From: Ilumatobacteraceae bacterium
Lineage (GTDB): Bacteria > Actinomycetota > Acidimicrobiia > Acidimicrobiales > Ilumatobacteraceae
Reading direction: 5' to 3'
Assembly: GCA_023253435.1 (NCBI GenBank)
Contig: JALRGJ010000016.1
Coordinates: 1 to 15,559, forward strand
Length of the DNA stretch: 15,559 nt
Every line of letters begins with the position of its first letter. Position 1 is the stretch's first letter. The notes under the pieces are model-generated. The model searched no databases, was not told where the DNA came from, and saw nothing but the letters and a program-made list of their open reading frames with translations. The position numbers and the translations under genes were made by a program. This document shows positions 6,573-14,382 of this stretch, in pieces.

Positions 6573-7081
6573 GCGTTTTCCTTTGGCCATGCATTACGAA
6601 TTTTTGATGCCGTCAAAGGCAACGGTTCTGGAAGAGTCCTTGTGGATGCGACGGCGGTCATGAAATTTGAGTCTCCATTCCAGCGTGGAACAACATGAAC
6701 ATGAAGATGTTGAGCAATGCTTCCACCTGCCGCTGCCCCCAAGTTGATACCCACATTAAGTGCATCGGGGTGATGAGAGGCCCGCAGTGCAATGGTGGCT
6801 TGTGTCACGGTTGACCACAGTTCATGTGACTCCTCCGTACTGAGATCTTCCAATTGAGAGACCTCCCTATAGGGAAGCACGAGCACATGTCCCGAGGCAT
6901 AGGGGAATGCATTCAGAATCACAAAACATGTTGCTCCGCGATGAACAATGTGAGCTTCCTCATCACTCATGCCGGATTGCAAAATGCTGGTAAAAACAGA
7001 CACTGAGGGATGAGACGAACGCGAATTCCCCTGCCCTACATACTCTGCCCGCCAGCCGTTCCACAATTGATCAAGACTCAT
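6569..7081 (-). CDS. HIT-family nucleotide hydrolase/phosphorylase
   Basis: Histidine-triad protein of 170 aa. The triad reads QHLHVHVVPRW with His125, His127 and His129; the substrate loop NAFPYASGHVLVLPYR (57-72) and the N-terminal LWNGWRAEYV are typical of the actinobacterial branch that includes Rv2613c, described as a diadenosine tetraphosphate phosphorylase. The expected role is therefore cleavage of Ap4A or related dinucleotides, compounds that aminoacyl-tRNA synthetases can make, which fits its place eight bases downstream of thrS. Activity on another nucleotide conjugate is possible. The TGA stop overlaps the next gene's ATG (ATGA), so translation is coupled. No clear ribosome-binding site is seen ahead of its own ATG. 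Confidence 0.88.
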   Translation of the reverse strand: MSLDQLWNGWRAEYVGQGNSRSSHPSVSVFTSILQSGMSDEEAHIVHRGATCFVILNAFPYASGHVLVLPYREVSQLEDLSTEESHELWSTVTQATIALRASHHPDALNVGINLGAAAGGSIAQHLHVHVVPRWNGDSNFMTAVASTRTLPEPLPLTASKIRNAWPKENA

Positions 7082-7089
7082 GGAGAGTT

Positions 7090-9057
7090 TTAATTTTCTT
7101 CCGCCGCAACTTCTTGCGACAAGTTCTGAATAAAGGTGCTGAGTGGAACATCTCGATCTACATCGCCACCTCGTGGATTAACTCCCACAGTTTCTTTGGC
7201 AACGTCGGAATCTCCCACCACCAACACATAAGGAATCTTCGTGGTCTTTGCATCTCTAATTCGTTTACCCAGGGGTTGATCGGCAAAGTCGATGTCCACT
7301 CGGAATCCGTGAGTACGTAATTGTTTTACAACTGACTCTGCGTAGTCATTGTGAGCGGCGGCAACAGGCAACACTCGTACTTGTTCTGGAGCCAACCAAG
7401 TGGGAAAAGCTCCTGCGTAATGTTCGGTGAGAACACCGAAGAATCGCTCGATAGATCCAAACAGAGCTCTGTGCAACATGATGGGTCTGTGACGTTGCCC
7501 ATCGGAACCAACGTATTCAAGTTCGAATCGTTCTGGATTGTTGAAATCCAACTGAATTGTGCTCAATTGCCATTTTCTACCAATGGCATCTCGAACATCC
7601 ACATCAATTTTGGGCCCATAGAACGCAGCATCGCCTTCTTTCACTCCATACGAGTAGCCATATGAATCGAGCGCTTGACGAAGAGCTTCGGTTGATTTTT
7701 CCCAGATTTCATCGGAGCCAACAAACTTCTCCGGGTCCTTCGTAGAAAGATTGAATTCAAAGTCAGTAAATCCGAATCGACGCAACACAGACAAAATGAA
7801 ATCAAGGAGAGACGCAATCTCGCCGGGCATTTGCTCTGCGGTGCAGTAGATATGGCTGTCATCTTGCGTAAAGCCACGAATTCTCATCAGGCCATGCAAT
7901 GTTCCGGCCCTCTCGTATCGGTACACATTGCCCAACTCAAACAATCGAAGAGGAAGTTCTCTGTAACTACGCTGTCGACTCGCAAAAACCAAACTGTGCA
8001 TTGGACAGTTCATTGGCTTCATGTAGTAGGTGCCGTTATCCATTTCCATGGGTGGATACATTCCGTCGGCGTAGTAGCCCAAGTGACCAGACTTGGCAAA
8101 CAAATTGGCGTTTGCCAAGTGGGGTGTATAAACAAACTGGTAATCGCCATCTTGATGTCGCTGACGGCTGTAATCCTCCATCAGTTTTCGGACAATCGCA
8201 CCTTTTGGATGCCACACAGCCAAACCGCCACCTAGTTCCTGGGGGAACGATAAGAGGTCGAGTTCATTCACTAATTTGCGGTGATCACGCTTGGCTGCTT
8301 CTTCTAAGCGATGCAAGTGTTCCTTGAGCGCGGCGTCGGACTCCCATGCTGTGCCATAGATGCGCTGCAACATGGGGCCTTTTTCATTGCCTCGCCAATA
8401 AGCGCCAGCAACTTTCATCAGGGCAAAGTGACCTAATTTGCTGGTACTTGGTACATGGGGTCCCCTGCACAGATCAACAAACTCAGCAGAGTTTCTGTAC
8501 ACACTGATCGTGTCTGAATCTCCCACCTCACCCGCATCACTTCCGTCTGCTGCGCCTGAAGTGACTCGTTCAATAATTTCGCATTTATATTTCTGTTGCG
8601 AAAAGAGCGAGAGCGCTTCTTTGGCAGACACCTCTGACCGAGAAAACGGCTGATCTGCTTTCATGATCTCGCGCATGCGAGTTTCAATTGCTTCTAAGTC
8701 ATCATCTGAAAATGTTTTTCCGTCCGGCAGTTCAAAGTCGTAATAAAAACCATCTTCAATTGCTGGCCCAATAGAAAACTGAGCCCCAGGAAACAACTGC
8801 ACGACCGCTTGAGCCAATACGTGTGCTGTGGAGTGTCGCAAAACATGTCTACCCAGATCAGTGTCTGCCGTGATGATTGAAACAGTGTTTCCCTCACTCA
8901 ATGGAGCATTCAGATCTACTTCTGTTCCGTTAATAGTTCCTGCAACTGCGGCTTTTGCGAGGCGCGACCCGATGGACGACGCAAGATCAGCAACAGTTGA
9001 TCCTGTTGGCACACTCCGAGAAGAGCCATCGGGAAGCAGAACGGAAATATCTGACAT
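7090..9057 (-). CDS. thrS: Threonyl-tRNA synthetase
   Basis: Class II aminoacyl-tRNA synthetase of 655 aa, full length, charging tRNA-Thr. Domains in order: TGS domain (1-62), editing domain with HSTAH (His75, His79) and DLCRGPH (Cys197, His201), the catalytic core with MNCPMH (Cys351), motif 2 near FELGNVYRYERAG, DDSHIY (His402) and MLHRALFGSIERF (His529), and the C-terminal anticodon-binding domain with VRVLPVAAAHNDYA. Cys351, His402 and His529 are the expected catalytic zinc ligands. The ATG at 9057 is nine bases after a TAGAAT hexamer, so the transcript may be leaderless or nearly so. It begins the conserved run thrS, HIT, membrane protein, pgsA, patA. A T-box riboswitch cannot fit: the upstream gap is only 54 bases. 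Confidence 0.97.
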   Translation of the reverse strand: MSDISVLLPDGSSRSVPTGSTVADLASSIGSRLAKAAVAGTINGTEVDLNAPLSEGNTVSIITADTDLGRHVLRHSTAHVLAQAVVQLFPGAQFSIGPAIEDGFYYDFELPDGKTFSDDDLEAIETRMREIMKADQPFSRSEVSAKEALSLFSQQKYKCEIIERVTSGAADGSDAGEVGDSDTISVYRNSAEFVDLCRGPHVPSTSKLGHFALMKVAGAYWRGNEKGPMLQRIYGTAWESDAALKEHLHRLEEAAKRDHRKLVNELDLLSFPQELGGGLAVWHPKGAIVRKLMEDYSRQRHQDGDYQFVYTPHLANANLFAKSGHLGYYADGMYPPMEMDNGTYYMKPMNCPMHSLVFASRQRSYRELPLRLFELGNVYRYERAGTLHGLMRIRGFTQDDSHIYCTAEQMPGEIASLLDFILSVLRRFGFTDFEFNLSTKDPEKFVGSDEIWEKSTEALRQALDSYGYSYGVKEGDAAFYGPKIDVDVRDAIGRKWQLSTIQLDFNNPERFELEYVGSDGQRHRPIMLHRALFGSIERFFGVLTEHYAGAFPTWLAPEQVRVLPVAAAHNDYAESVVKQLRTHGFRVDIDFADQPLGKRIRDAKTTKIPYVLVVGDSDVAKETVGVNPRGGDVDRDVPLSTFIQNLSQEVAAEEN

Positions 9058-9066
9058 AAGGCAACC

Positions 9067-9093
9067 ATTCTACGGACATGTGTGCTGGGACAA
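9067..9093 (-). promoter_or_regulatory. Candidate thrS promoter
   Basis: On the minus strand, TAGAAT (9067-9072) lies nine bases before the thrS ATG, and TTGTCC (9088-9093) lies 15 bases further upstream as a shortish-spaced -35. The arrangement implies a very short or absent 5' leader. The proposed -35 lies inside a perfect palindrome, so repressor or activator control is conceivable. Confidence 0.42.
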
Positions 9094-9099
9094 TGTCCC
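9087..9099. repeat. Perfect 13-bp palindrome upstream of thrS
   Basis: GGGACAATGTCCC has two six-base arms around a single central A and overlaps the proposed thrS -35. A related half, GGACATG, appears again at 9074-9080. With one central base it cannot fold fully as an RNA hairpin, so a dimeric DNA-binding protein site is the more natural reading; chance cannot be excluded. Confidence 0.45.
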
Positions 9100-9111
9100 T
9101 TTTACAGAGGC

Positions 9112-9864
9112 TTAATCAGTGAGTGCGGGCTCTACAACAGCTGGCGCCGTTGGCAGAGCATCGGCTTTCTTGGTGGCATACACATTGCGGTATTCCTGAC
9201 CGGTGAGTTCTCGAATCTCAAACATCACTTCATCGATCATTTCACGCAACATCATGTGGTCGTCTCCACGTTCGAGATAGCGATCTGGTGAAATCGGTGC
9301 ACCGAATTTCACGGTGCACGAGAGCCCAACTTTAGGAAAGAACTTGTCGGGAGGTTGAATCTCTCTCGTTCCAATAATTCCGACGGGAATAATGGGGCAA
9401 CCCAACTTAAAAGCAAGACGTGCAGCACCTGTATGACCTTTGTACAACATGCCATCTCTGCTGCGAGTTCCCTCTGGATAGATTCCGAACAACTCACCGC
9501 GCCTCAATACCTGCTCAGCTGCAAGCAATGCGCCTTCACTCTTTGATCCGCCGGATCGATCAATCGGAATCATGCCAAGTGCAGGAAACAGATATTTGGT
9601 TTTCCAAGAATCCATGTATTCGGCCTTACCAACAAAACTAATTTGACGGCCCGCGTACACCATGGTGAACACTGAATCGAAAAAGCTGATGTGGTTTGGA
9701 CACAAGATTGCCGGACCTTCAGCAGGAATGTTGTGGGCTCCTTCAATGGTGACATTCCACAACTTGTCTGTCAGGGGCTTGATGATTCTGCGCGCACGAC
9801 GCTGCGCCTTGCCAGTCCCGGGCAAAGCTGCCGAGCTCTGAGAAATTGAACCTTGTGCCTCCAT
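9112..9864 (-). CDS. plsC: 1-acyl-sn-glycerol-3-phosphate acyltransferase (PlsC-like)
   Basis: LPLAT-superfamily enzyme of about 250 aa that should acylate lysophosphatidic acid to phosphatidic acid, the precursor of CDP-diacylglycerol used by PgsA. With the ATG at 9864 as residue 1, the catalytic NHX4D block is PNHISFFD (His58, Asp63). The glycerophosphate-binding GIYPEGTRSRDG follows at about 127-138, and PIIPVGIIGT (motif IV) follows that. The frame also has a GTG at 9921, adding 19 residues without family resemblance; an extended -10 motif overlapping that GTG makes the downstream ATG more likely. The N-terminal 30 residues are low in complexity (Ser/Gln/Ala), then basic. The C-terminus has an Ala/Pro/Val-rich tail. 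The gene lies 86 bases after mshC and 54 before thrS. Acyl acceptor specificity cannot be read from the sequence. Confidence 0.85.
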   Translation of the reverse strand: MEAQGSISQSSAALPGTGKAQRRARRIIKPLTDKLWNVTIEGAHNIPAEGPAILCPNHISFFDSVFTMVYAGRQISFVGKAEYMDSWKTKYLFPALGMIPIDRSGGSKSEGALLAAEQVLRRGELFGIYPEGTRSRDGMLYKGHTGAARLAFKLGCPIIPVGIIGTREIQPPDKFFPKVGLSCTVKFGAPISPDRYLERGDDHMMLREMIDEVMFEIRELTGQEYRNVYATKKADALPTAPAVVEPALTD

Positions 9865-9911
9865 TACGAAGCGAGAATAGCCTTGATTTTCCCTAGTGAA
9901 AACTGACTTTT

Positions 9912-9920
9912 TGTATAACA
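9912..9920 (-). promoter_or_regulatory. Candidate extended -10 promoter for plsC
   Basis: Read on the minus strand, TGTTATACA contains TG-n-TATACA, close to an extended -10. A start about seven bases on would give a leader of roughly 40 bases to the ATG at 9864. The corresponding -35 is poor. Read-through from mshC could also supply expression. Confidence 0.3.
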
Positions 9921-9950
9921 CTCTGAGTTTTGGTCACAGACCACAACTCA

Positions 9951-11096
9951 CTAGCGAGGAGCGATTGCCTCGCTGAGTTCAACCCCAAGAAGTGCTGCGG
10001 CGTCAGTCACATCGTTGCCCTTTATTGCGGCTTCATCGATAGCTGCGATGGCAGCAGGGGTGTTCAGATCTTGGTCTAAACAGTCTCTGACCTCTTGCAA
10101 CACAGATGACTCAGCTCCACCAACACTGGCTTTCCAATTCTCCAGGCGCTGATGATTACGTGGCATGAGAGTCTCTTCCCACTCCCACTCATTCCTGTAA
10201 TGGTGCTCAATCACACCAAGGCGTATTGAGCGGGGGTCGAATTGGGTGCGCAATTGATCGACAAAGACCAGATTGCCCAGACTCTTCGACATCTTCTCGC
10301 CATCTTTAAACACCATGGCAACATGCATCCAATGCTTGACAAAGGGTTCGCCCGTTGCTGCCTCGGATTGAGCCCTCTCACACTCATGGTGAGGGAAGAT
10401 GAGATCACTTCCTCCACCATGCAGATCGATAGTTGTTCCCAGTTCTCGCAAGGCAAGCGCAGAGCATTCGATATGCCAGCCGGGTCTTCCGGCGCCCCAA
10501 GTTGCGTCCCATGAGGGCTCATCATCTGCAGAGGGATGCCATAACACGAAGTCGAGAGGATTCTTTTTATGTGGGTCGTCTACATTCCCTCCACGTTGGC
10601 GGGCAAATTCAATCATTTGTTCATGGCTGTAATGAGACACATCACCAAAGGTGGGAAACTTCGTGACATCGAAATACACCGACCCCTCGGCAACATAAGC
10701 AAAGCCTCGATCAAGCACCATGCCAATGAACCCGCGAATGTCGGAGATTGCCGATGACGCGCGCGGCGTACTAAAGACCGGCAAAGTATTCAGTGCCACC
10801 ATGTCGCGGTTAAAACGGGCTTCCTCTCCCGCAGCAAGATCTAGATAGTGAATTCCCAGTTCTCGAGCTTTAGCAAATAAGGGATCATCAACATCAGTCA
10901 CATTGCGGACACAACGAACCGTGTGTCCCTTATCTATGAGACGTCGTTGAAGAATGTCGTACATCAAGAAAGTGGCAGCATGGCCAAGATGCGTTGCATC
11001 ATAGGGAGTTATGCCGCACGTATACATGAGCACCGTCTCCCCCGGCGTAAACGGGACAACCTCTCGCTTTGCTGTGTCGTACAGATACATCGTCAT
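9951..11096 (-). CDS. mshC: L-cysteine:GlcN-Ins ligase MshC (mycothiol biosynthesis)
   Basis: Class I synthetase-fold ligase of 381 aa that activates cysteine with ATP and joins it to glucosaminyl-inositol, the penultimate step of mycothiol synthesis in the cytosol. The signature TCGITPYDATHLGHA (26-40) is the MshC form; CysS usually reads CGPTVYD. The HIGH equivalent is HLGH (36-39), KMSKS is intact (268-272), and Cys27, Cys211 and His236 are the expected zinc ligands. The C-terminus is short, with no full tRNA anticodon domain, and total length is somewhat below the ~410 aa of mycobacterial MshC. Two starts are possible, ATG at 11096 and at 11090; the first is used. It follows npdG by 11 bases, so the two probably share a transcript. 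Mycothiol would serve as the main low-molecular thiol, including for metalloid stress. Confidence 0.9.
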   Translation of the reverse strand: MTMYLYDTAKREVVPFTPGETVLMYTCGITPYDATHLGHAATFLMYDILQRRLIDKGHTVRCVRNVTDVDDPLFAKARELGIHYLDLAAGEEARFNRDMVALNTLPVFSTPRASSAISDIRGFIGMVLDRGFAYVAEGSVYFDVTKFPTFGDVSHYSHEQMIEFARQRGGNVDDPHKKNPLDFVLWHPSADDEPSWDATWGAGRPGWHIECSALALRELGTTIDLHGGGSDLIFPHHECERAQSEAATGEPFVKHWMHVAMVFKDGEKMSKSLGNLVFVDQLRTQFDPRSIRLGVIEHHYRNEWEWEETLMPRNHQRLENWKASVGGAESSVLQEVRDCLDQDLNTPAAIAAIDEAAIKGNDVTDAAALLGVELSEAIAPR

Positions 11097-11107
11097 GAGT
11101 TACTGGC

Positions 11108-11776
11108 CTAGGCCCTCGGATCGTTTTTAATTCCAGTGAGTTTGGGAGCAACGCGTGTTTTGTAGCGCACGTTCAATTGGAGAAGAACTGCTGTAAAGGC
11201 TTCAATGGCCGTTGCATTAGAAAGTTCTCCCGCATCAAGAGGTCGACAACCTGGGATATGAGCGGTGATATCCATGACCAATTTGATTGCATCAACATCG
11301 TCAGAACAGATCAAAACATCTGAGTCAATTGGTTCACCGAGATGCCCCAGCTCCTTCGCTGGCAAATGATGAAACGCCGCCACCACCTTGCACTCTGGAA
11401 CAGCTGCCTGCACGTGTGCAGCCACGCTTCCTCGAGGTGGAAGCAATGGTTGAAACTCGTGACCCACACGAACCAAAGCGTTAGCCATTGAAATGACAAC
11501 TTTTCCTCGCAACAAATCAATGTGCTCTTGAGCAGTTGTGGCTGCACCATCCCAAGGAGTAGCAAGCACAACCACTTCACATGAGGATGCCGCCCTGTTG
11601 TCGCCAGCCTCAAGCGCAAGATTGAGATCTGGCCACTTTGCCTTCATGGAATCAACTACTTCTAAGGCGCGGTATTTAGAACGAGATCCGAGAACCACAG
11701 TGAATCCAACAGATGCAAGCCTGGCCCCAAGGGCGCTTCCTGCAGGTCCGGTTCCTCCAAGTATTCCAATTCGCAT
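11108..11776 (-). CDS. npdG: F420:NADP oxidoreductase (NpdG/Fno-like)
   Basis: Rossmann-fold protein of 222 aa that moves hydride between NADPH and coenzyme F420. The nucleotide loop is GILGGTGPAGSALGARL near the N-terminus, followed by LGSRS (NADP 2'-phosphate pocket) and the ATPWDGA strand end. The pattern VVAAFHHLPAKELG and the C-terminal DAGELSNATAIEAFTAVLLQLN agree with the NADPH-dependent F420 reductase family. In bacteria this enzyme can supply F420H2 to luciferase-like reductases such as the one at 1922-2836. The ATG at 11776 faces fabI across a 48-base divergent gap; AAGG lies nine bases ahead as a weak ribosome-binding site. mshC follows on the same strand. Confidence 0.88.
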   Translation of the reverse strand: MRIGILGGTGPAGSALGARLASVGFTVVLGSRSKYRALEVVDSMKAKWPDLNLALEAGDNRAASSCEVVVLATPWDGAATTAQEHIDLLRGKVVISMANALVRVGHEFQPLLPPRGSVAAHVQAAVPECKVVAAFHHLPAKELGHLGEPIDSDVLICSDDVDAIKLVMDITAHIPGCRPLDAGELSNATAIEAFTAVLLQLNVRYKTRVAPKLTGIKNDPRA

Positions 11777-11786
11777 GCTTCAGAGC

Positions 11787-11816
11787 CTTACACATAGACC
11801 CCTTCCGAACTACGGT
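11787..11816 (+). promoter_or_regulatory. Candidate fabI promoter
   Basis: CTTACA (11787-11792) and TACGGT (11811-11816) are 18 bases apart on the plus strand, and the hexamer ends eight bases before the fabI ATG. That would give a leaderless or near-leaderless mRNA. The same TACGGT hexamer precedes the other divergent plus-strand gene at 1922. No ribosome-binding site is seen before the fabI ATG. Confidence 0.4.
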
Positions 11817-11824
11817 CATATGAC

Positions 11825-12592
11825 ATGGGACTCCTTGACGGCAAGAAAATAGTGATCACCGGTGTACTGACCGACGCCTCTTTGGCGTTTGGCGTAGCCC
11901 AAATGGCTCAGCGCGAAGGTGCTCAAGTTGTTCTTACTGGCGCCGGCCGAGCACTCTCGTTAACTCAACGAACCGCGCGAAAACTAGATACCCCAGCCGA
12001 CGTATTTGAATTTGATGTCACAGTGCCAGAGCACGTTGAAACCGTTCGTGAACAAGTGCGCTCATCTCTTGGCCATGTTGATGGGGTCTTACACTCCATT
12101 GGCTTTGCCCCCGAGGTGTGCTTGGGCGATGACTTTTTAGCTGCGCAGTGGAATGACGTTGCCATCGCGATGCAGATCTCTGCATATTCACTAAAGACAT
12201 TGGTTGACGCATTTCTTCCACTCATGGGCCCTGGAGGATCAATCGTTGGACTCGACTTTGACAACACGGTGGCTTGGCCGGCATACAACTGGATGGGCGT
12301 TGCAAAAGCTGCACTTGAATCCACGAGTCGTTATTTGGCCAAAGAGTTGGGCCCGCGAGGAATTAGATCGAATCTTGTAGCCGCTGGCCCTATCAAGACA
12401 ATGGCTGCAAAATCGATTCCTGGTTTCAAACAATTTGAAGATGTTTGGGATGACCGCGCACCACTTGGTTGGGACGTCACAGATTCCACCCCAGTAGCAA
12501 AAACAGTTCTTGCATTGCTTTCCGACTGGATGCCCTCGACCACTGGAGAAGTCATTCACGTTGACGGCGGTTACCACGCAATGGGTGCGTAA
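11825..12592 (+). CDS. fabI: NADH-dependent enoyl-[acyl-carrier-protein] reductase, InhA-like
   Basis: Short-chain dehydrogenase-fold protein of 255 aa catalysing the last reduction of each fatty-acid elongation cycle. The start GLLDGKKIVITGVLTDAS, VLHSIGFAPE (Ser91 at the place of InhA Ser94), IVGLDFDNTVAWPAYNWMGVAKAALES with Tyr154 and Lys161 (YX6K spacing of FabI), SNLVAAGPI and the ending GEVIHVDGGYH all follow M. tuberculosis InhA closely. It is shorter than InhA (269 aa), mainly in the substrate-binding loop after AAGPI, which may favour ordinary rather than very long acyl chains. Unlike mycobacterial inhA it has no fabG (mabA) next to it. It is divergent from npdG and followed, five bases later, by the DUF255 gene. 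Confidence 0.94.
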   Translation: MGLLDGKKIVITGVLTDASLAFGVAQMAQREGAQVVLTGAGRALSLTQRTARKLDTPADVFEFDVTVPEHVETVREQVRSSLGHVDGVLHSIGFAPEVCLGDDFLAAQWNDVAIAMQISAYSLKTLVDAFLPLMGPGGSIVGLDFDNTVAWPAYNWMGVAKAALESTSRYLAKELGPRGIRSNLVAAGPIKTMAAKSIPGFKQFEDVWDDRAPLGWDVTDSTPVAKTVLALLSDWMPSTTGEVIHVDGGYHAMGA

Positions 12593-12597
12593 AAGAC

Positions 12598-14382
12598 GTG
12601 ACCAACAGACTCACTCAGGCGTCTTCACCTTATTTACGTCAGCACAAAGACAACCCAGTTCATTGGTACGAGTGGGGTGCGGAAGCCTTTGCCGATGCAC
12701 GGGCGTCCAATAAACCCATTCTCCTGTCTGTTGGGTACTCCGCTTGTCATTGGTGCCATGTGATGGCACATGACTGTTTCGAAGATCAAGAAGTAGCCGA
12801 CAAGATGAATTCAATGTTCATCAATGTAAAAGTAGACAGAGAAGAACGACCAGACGTAGACGCGATCTACATGGATTCAGTTCAGGCTCTCACCGGCAGA
12901 GGCGGATGGCCAATGACTGTTTTCTGTACGCCAGAAGGTGAGCCTTTCTACGGTGGCACTTATTTTCCCAAAGAGTCATTTCTCAAACTCATGGATGCCA
13001 TCGATGATGTTTGGAAAAATAAACAAAGCGATGTTCGCCAAAATGTTGAGGCGCTACTAGAGGTCATTGGTCGCACCAACAAAATTGAACCTGTTGCTCA
13101 TGCTGACTTTTCAGAACTGATTCAGTCAACAGTTGGTGAATTACAGAAAAACTTCGATACAACATGGGGTGGTTTTGGCAAAGCCCCTAAATTCCCGTCA
13201 ACATTCGCAATTGACTTACTCATCCGGGAACATTGCCGAGTTCAAGATCCTCTCTTGCGCGTCATGGCAGAAACATCGCTTGACGCAATGGCAGCAGGAG
13301 GAATCTACGATCACCTTGGCGGTGGATTTGCCCGATACAGCGTGGACGATATTTGGCTTGTCCCCCACTTTGAGAAAATGCTGTATGACCAAGCACTCCT
13401 TGTTCGCGCATACCTTCATGCTTGGCAGGAATTTTCAGAAGAAAGACACCTCCAAGTAGTCAAAGAAACTGTCGCATATGTTCTTTCCCAAATGACTCAT
13501 TCAGATGGGGGTTTCTATAGCGCCGAAGACGCCGACTCATTGAATGAACTTGGGCATTCAGAAGAAGGTGCCTTTTACACCTGGACCACTTCCGAAGTTC
13601 GAGATGTGCTTGGCGATGACGCTGGTCTCGCGCTCGATTGGTGGGGTATCACAGAAGATGGAAATTTTGAAGGTCGGTCCATTCCTCACCGTTTGCGTGA
13701 ACGTGGAAACATTGCTCGTTCGTCCACATTAGAAAAACTGCGACAAGAACTATTTGCATACAGATCCTCTCGTCCTCGCCCTGGTCTTGACAACAAAGTA
13801 CTTCTTGAGTGGAACGCAATGTTTCTGTCTTCCCTGTGTGAAGTTGCACTGGCCACCCAAGATGCCCACATAAAAAGTGCAGCGCTCAAGAATGCGCACT
13901 TCCTTGTTCAATACATGCGCTACCCAAATGGTTTCTGGGCACGAAGCTGGCAATCAGATGCCTCGCCACAGGCACAACACAATGCGATTTCTCATGATCT
14001 AGCTCATCTCATTGATGCCATGACGCGCATGTATGAACTCACCCAAGATTCCTACTGGATATCTATTGCCACCTCTGTCGCGGAACAACTAATTGACGAG
14101 TTTTGGGACCCCATAAACGGCGGACTCTTCACTGTTGGCAATTCAAGCGAAGAACTTGTTGTTAGACAGAAGGACCTCATGGACAATGCAACTGCATCTG
14201 CTAACTCTGCTGGAGCACTAGCTCTTATTCGACTCTCTCAACTCACAAAAGATGAAAAATGGGAAGATTATGCACGTCGCATTTTGCTGTTACTGGCACG
14301 AGTTCATGCATCTGCTCCATCAGCTTTTTGCAACGCAATGATTGCTGCTAGTTGCTTAACTACCACTGACCGCGATGAATAA
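12598..14382 (+). CDS. DUF255/YyaL thioredoxin-fold protein (SPATA20-like)
   Basis: Protein of 594 aa with an N-terminal thioredoxin-like DUF255 domain and a C-terminal (alpha/alpha)6 barrel-like region. Landmarks are ASSPYLRQHKDNPVHWYEW (8-26), the redox motif GYSACHWCHVM with Cys50 and Cys53, VDREERPDVD, GGWPMTVF and GGTYFP in the first 125 residues, then GFGKAPKFP, YDHLGGGFARYSVD, PHFEKMLYDQALL and GGFYSAEDADS. The family is widespread and related to human SPATA20, but its substrate is not established; a thiol-disulphide or cofactor-linked role is plausible. The GTG at 12598 fits the usual N-terminus. Length is below the ~650-690 aa I expect of the family, with the loss appearing toward the C-terminus. 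Probably co-transcribed with fabI. Its 3' end overlaps the converging nitroreductase gene by 23 bases. Confidence 0.9.
   Translation: MTNRLTQASSPYLRQHKDNPVHWYEWGAEAFADARASNKPILLSVGYSACHWCHVMAHDCFEDQEVADKMNSMFINVKVDREERPDVDAIYMDSVQALTGRGGWPMTVFCTPEGEPFYGGTYFPKESFLKLMDAIDDVWKNKQSDVRQNVEALLEVIGRTNKIEPVAHADFSELIQSTVGELQKNFDTTWGGFGKAPKFPSTFAIDLLIREHCRVQDPLLRVMAETSLDAMAAGGIYDHLGGGFARYSVDDIWLVPHFEKMLYDQALLVRAYLHAWQEFSEERHLQVVKETVAYVLSQMTHSDGGFYSAEDADSLNELGHSEEGAFYTWTTSEVRDVLGDDAGLALDWWGITEDGNFEGRSIPHRLRERGNIARSSTLEKLRQELFAYRSSRPRPGLDNKVLLEWNAMFLSSLCEVALATQDAHIKSAALKNAHFLVQYMRYPNGFWARSWQSDASPQAQHNAISHDLAHLIDAMTRMYELTQDSYWISIATSVAEQLIDEFWDPINGGLFTVGNSSEELVVRQKDLMDNATASANSAGALALIRLSQLTKDEKWEDYARRILLLLARVHASAPSAFCNAMIAASCLTTTDRDE

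Noticed and set aside
7831..8327. Two long plus-strand frames (134 and 142 codons) opposite thrS
   Set aside because: They are shadows of thrS, whose product matches the synthetase throughout; the antisense products have no known motifs.
9087..9103. GGGACAATGTCCCTTTT as a plus-strand intrinsic terminator
   Set aside because: There is no plus-strand gene ahead of it, the usable stem is only four pairs, and on the minus strand there is no T-run after it; an operator-like site is more sensible.
9865..9921. GTG start for plsC at 9921
   Set aside because: The added 19 residues show no family resemblance and overlap a candidate extended -10; the ATG at 9864 is preferred, though this is not certain.
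9951..11096. Cysteinyl-tRNA synthetase as the identity of this gene
   Set aside because: The CGITPYDATHLGHA signature and the absence of a full anticodon-binding domain favour MshC.
11825..12592. 3-oxoacyl-ACP reductase (FabG) as the identity of this gene
   Set aside because: The YX6K spacing and the GLLDGKK, HSIGF and SNLVAAGPI segments are those of FabI/InhA; FabG uses YX3K.
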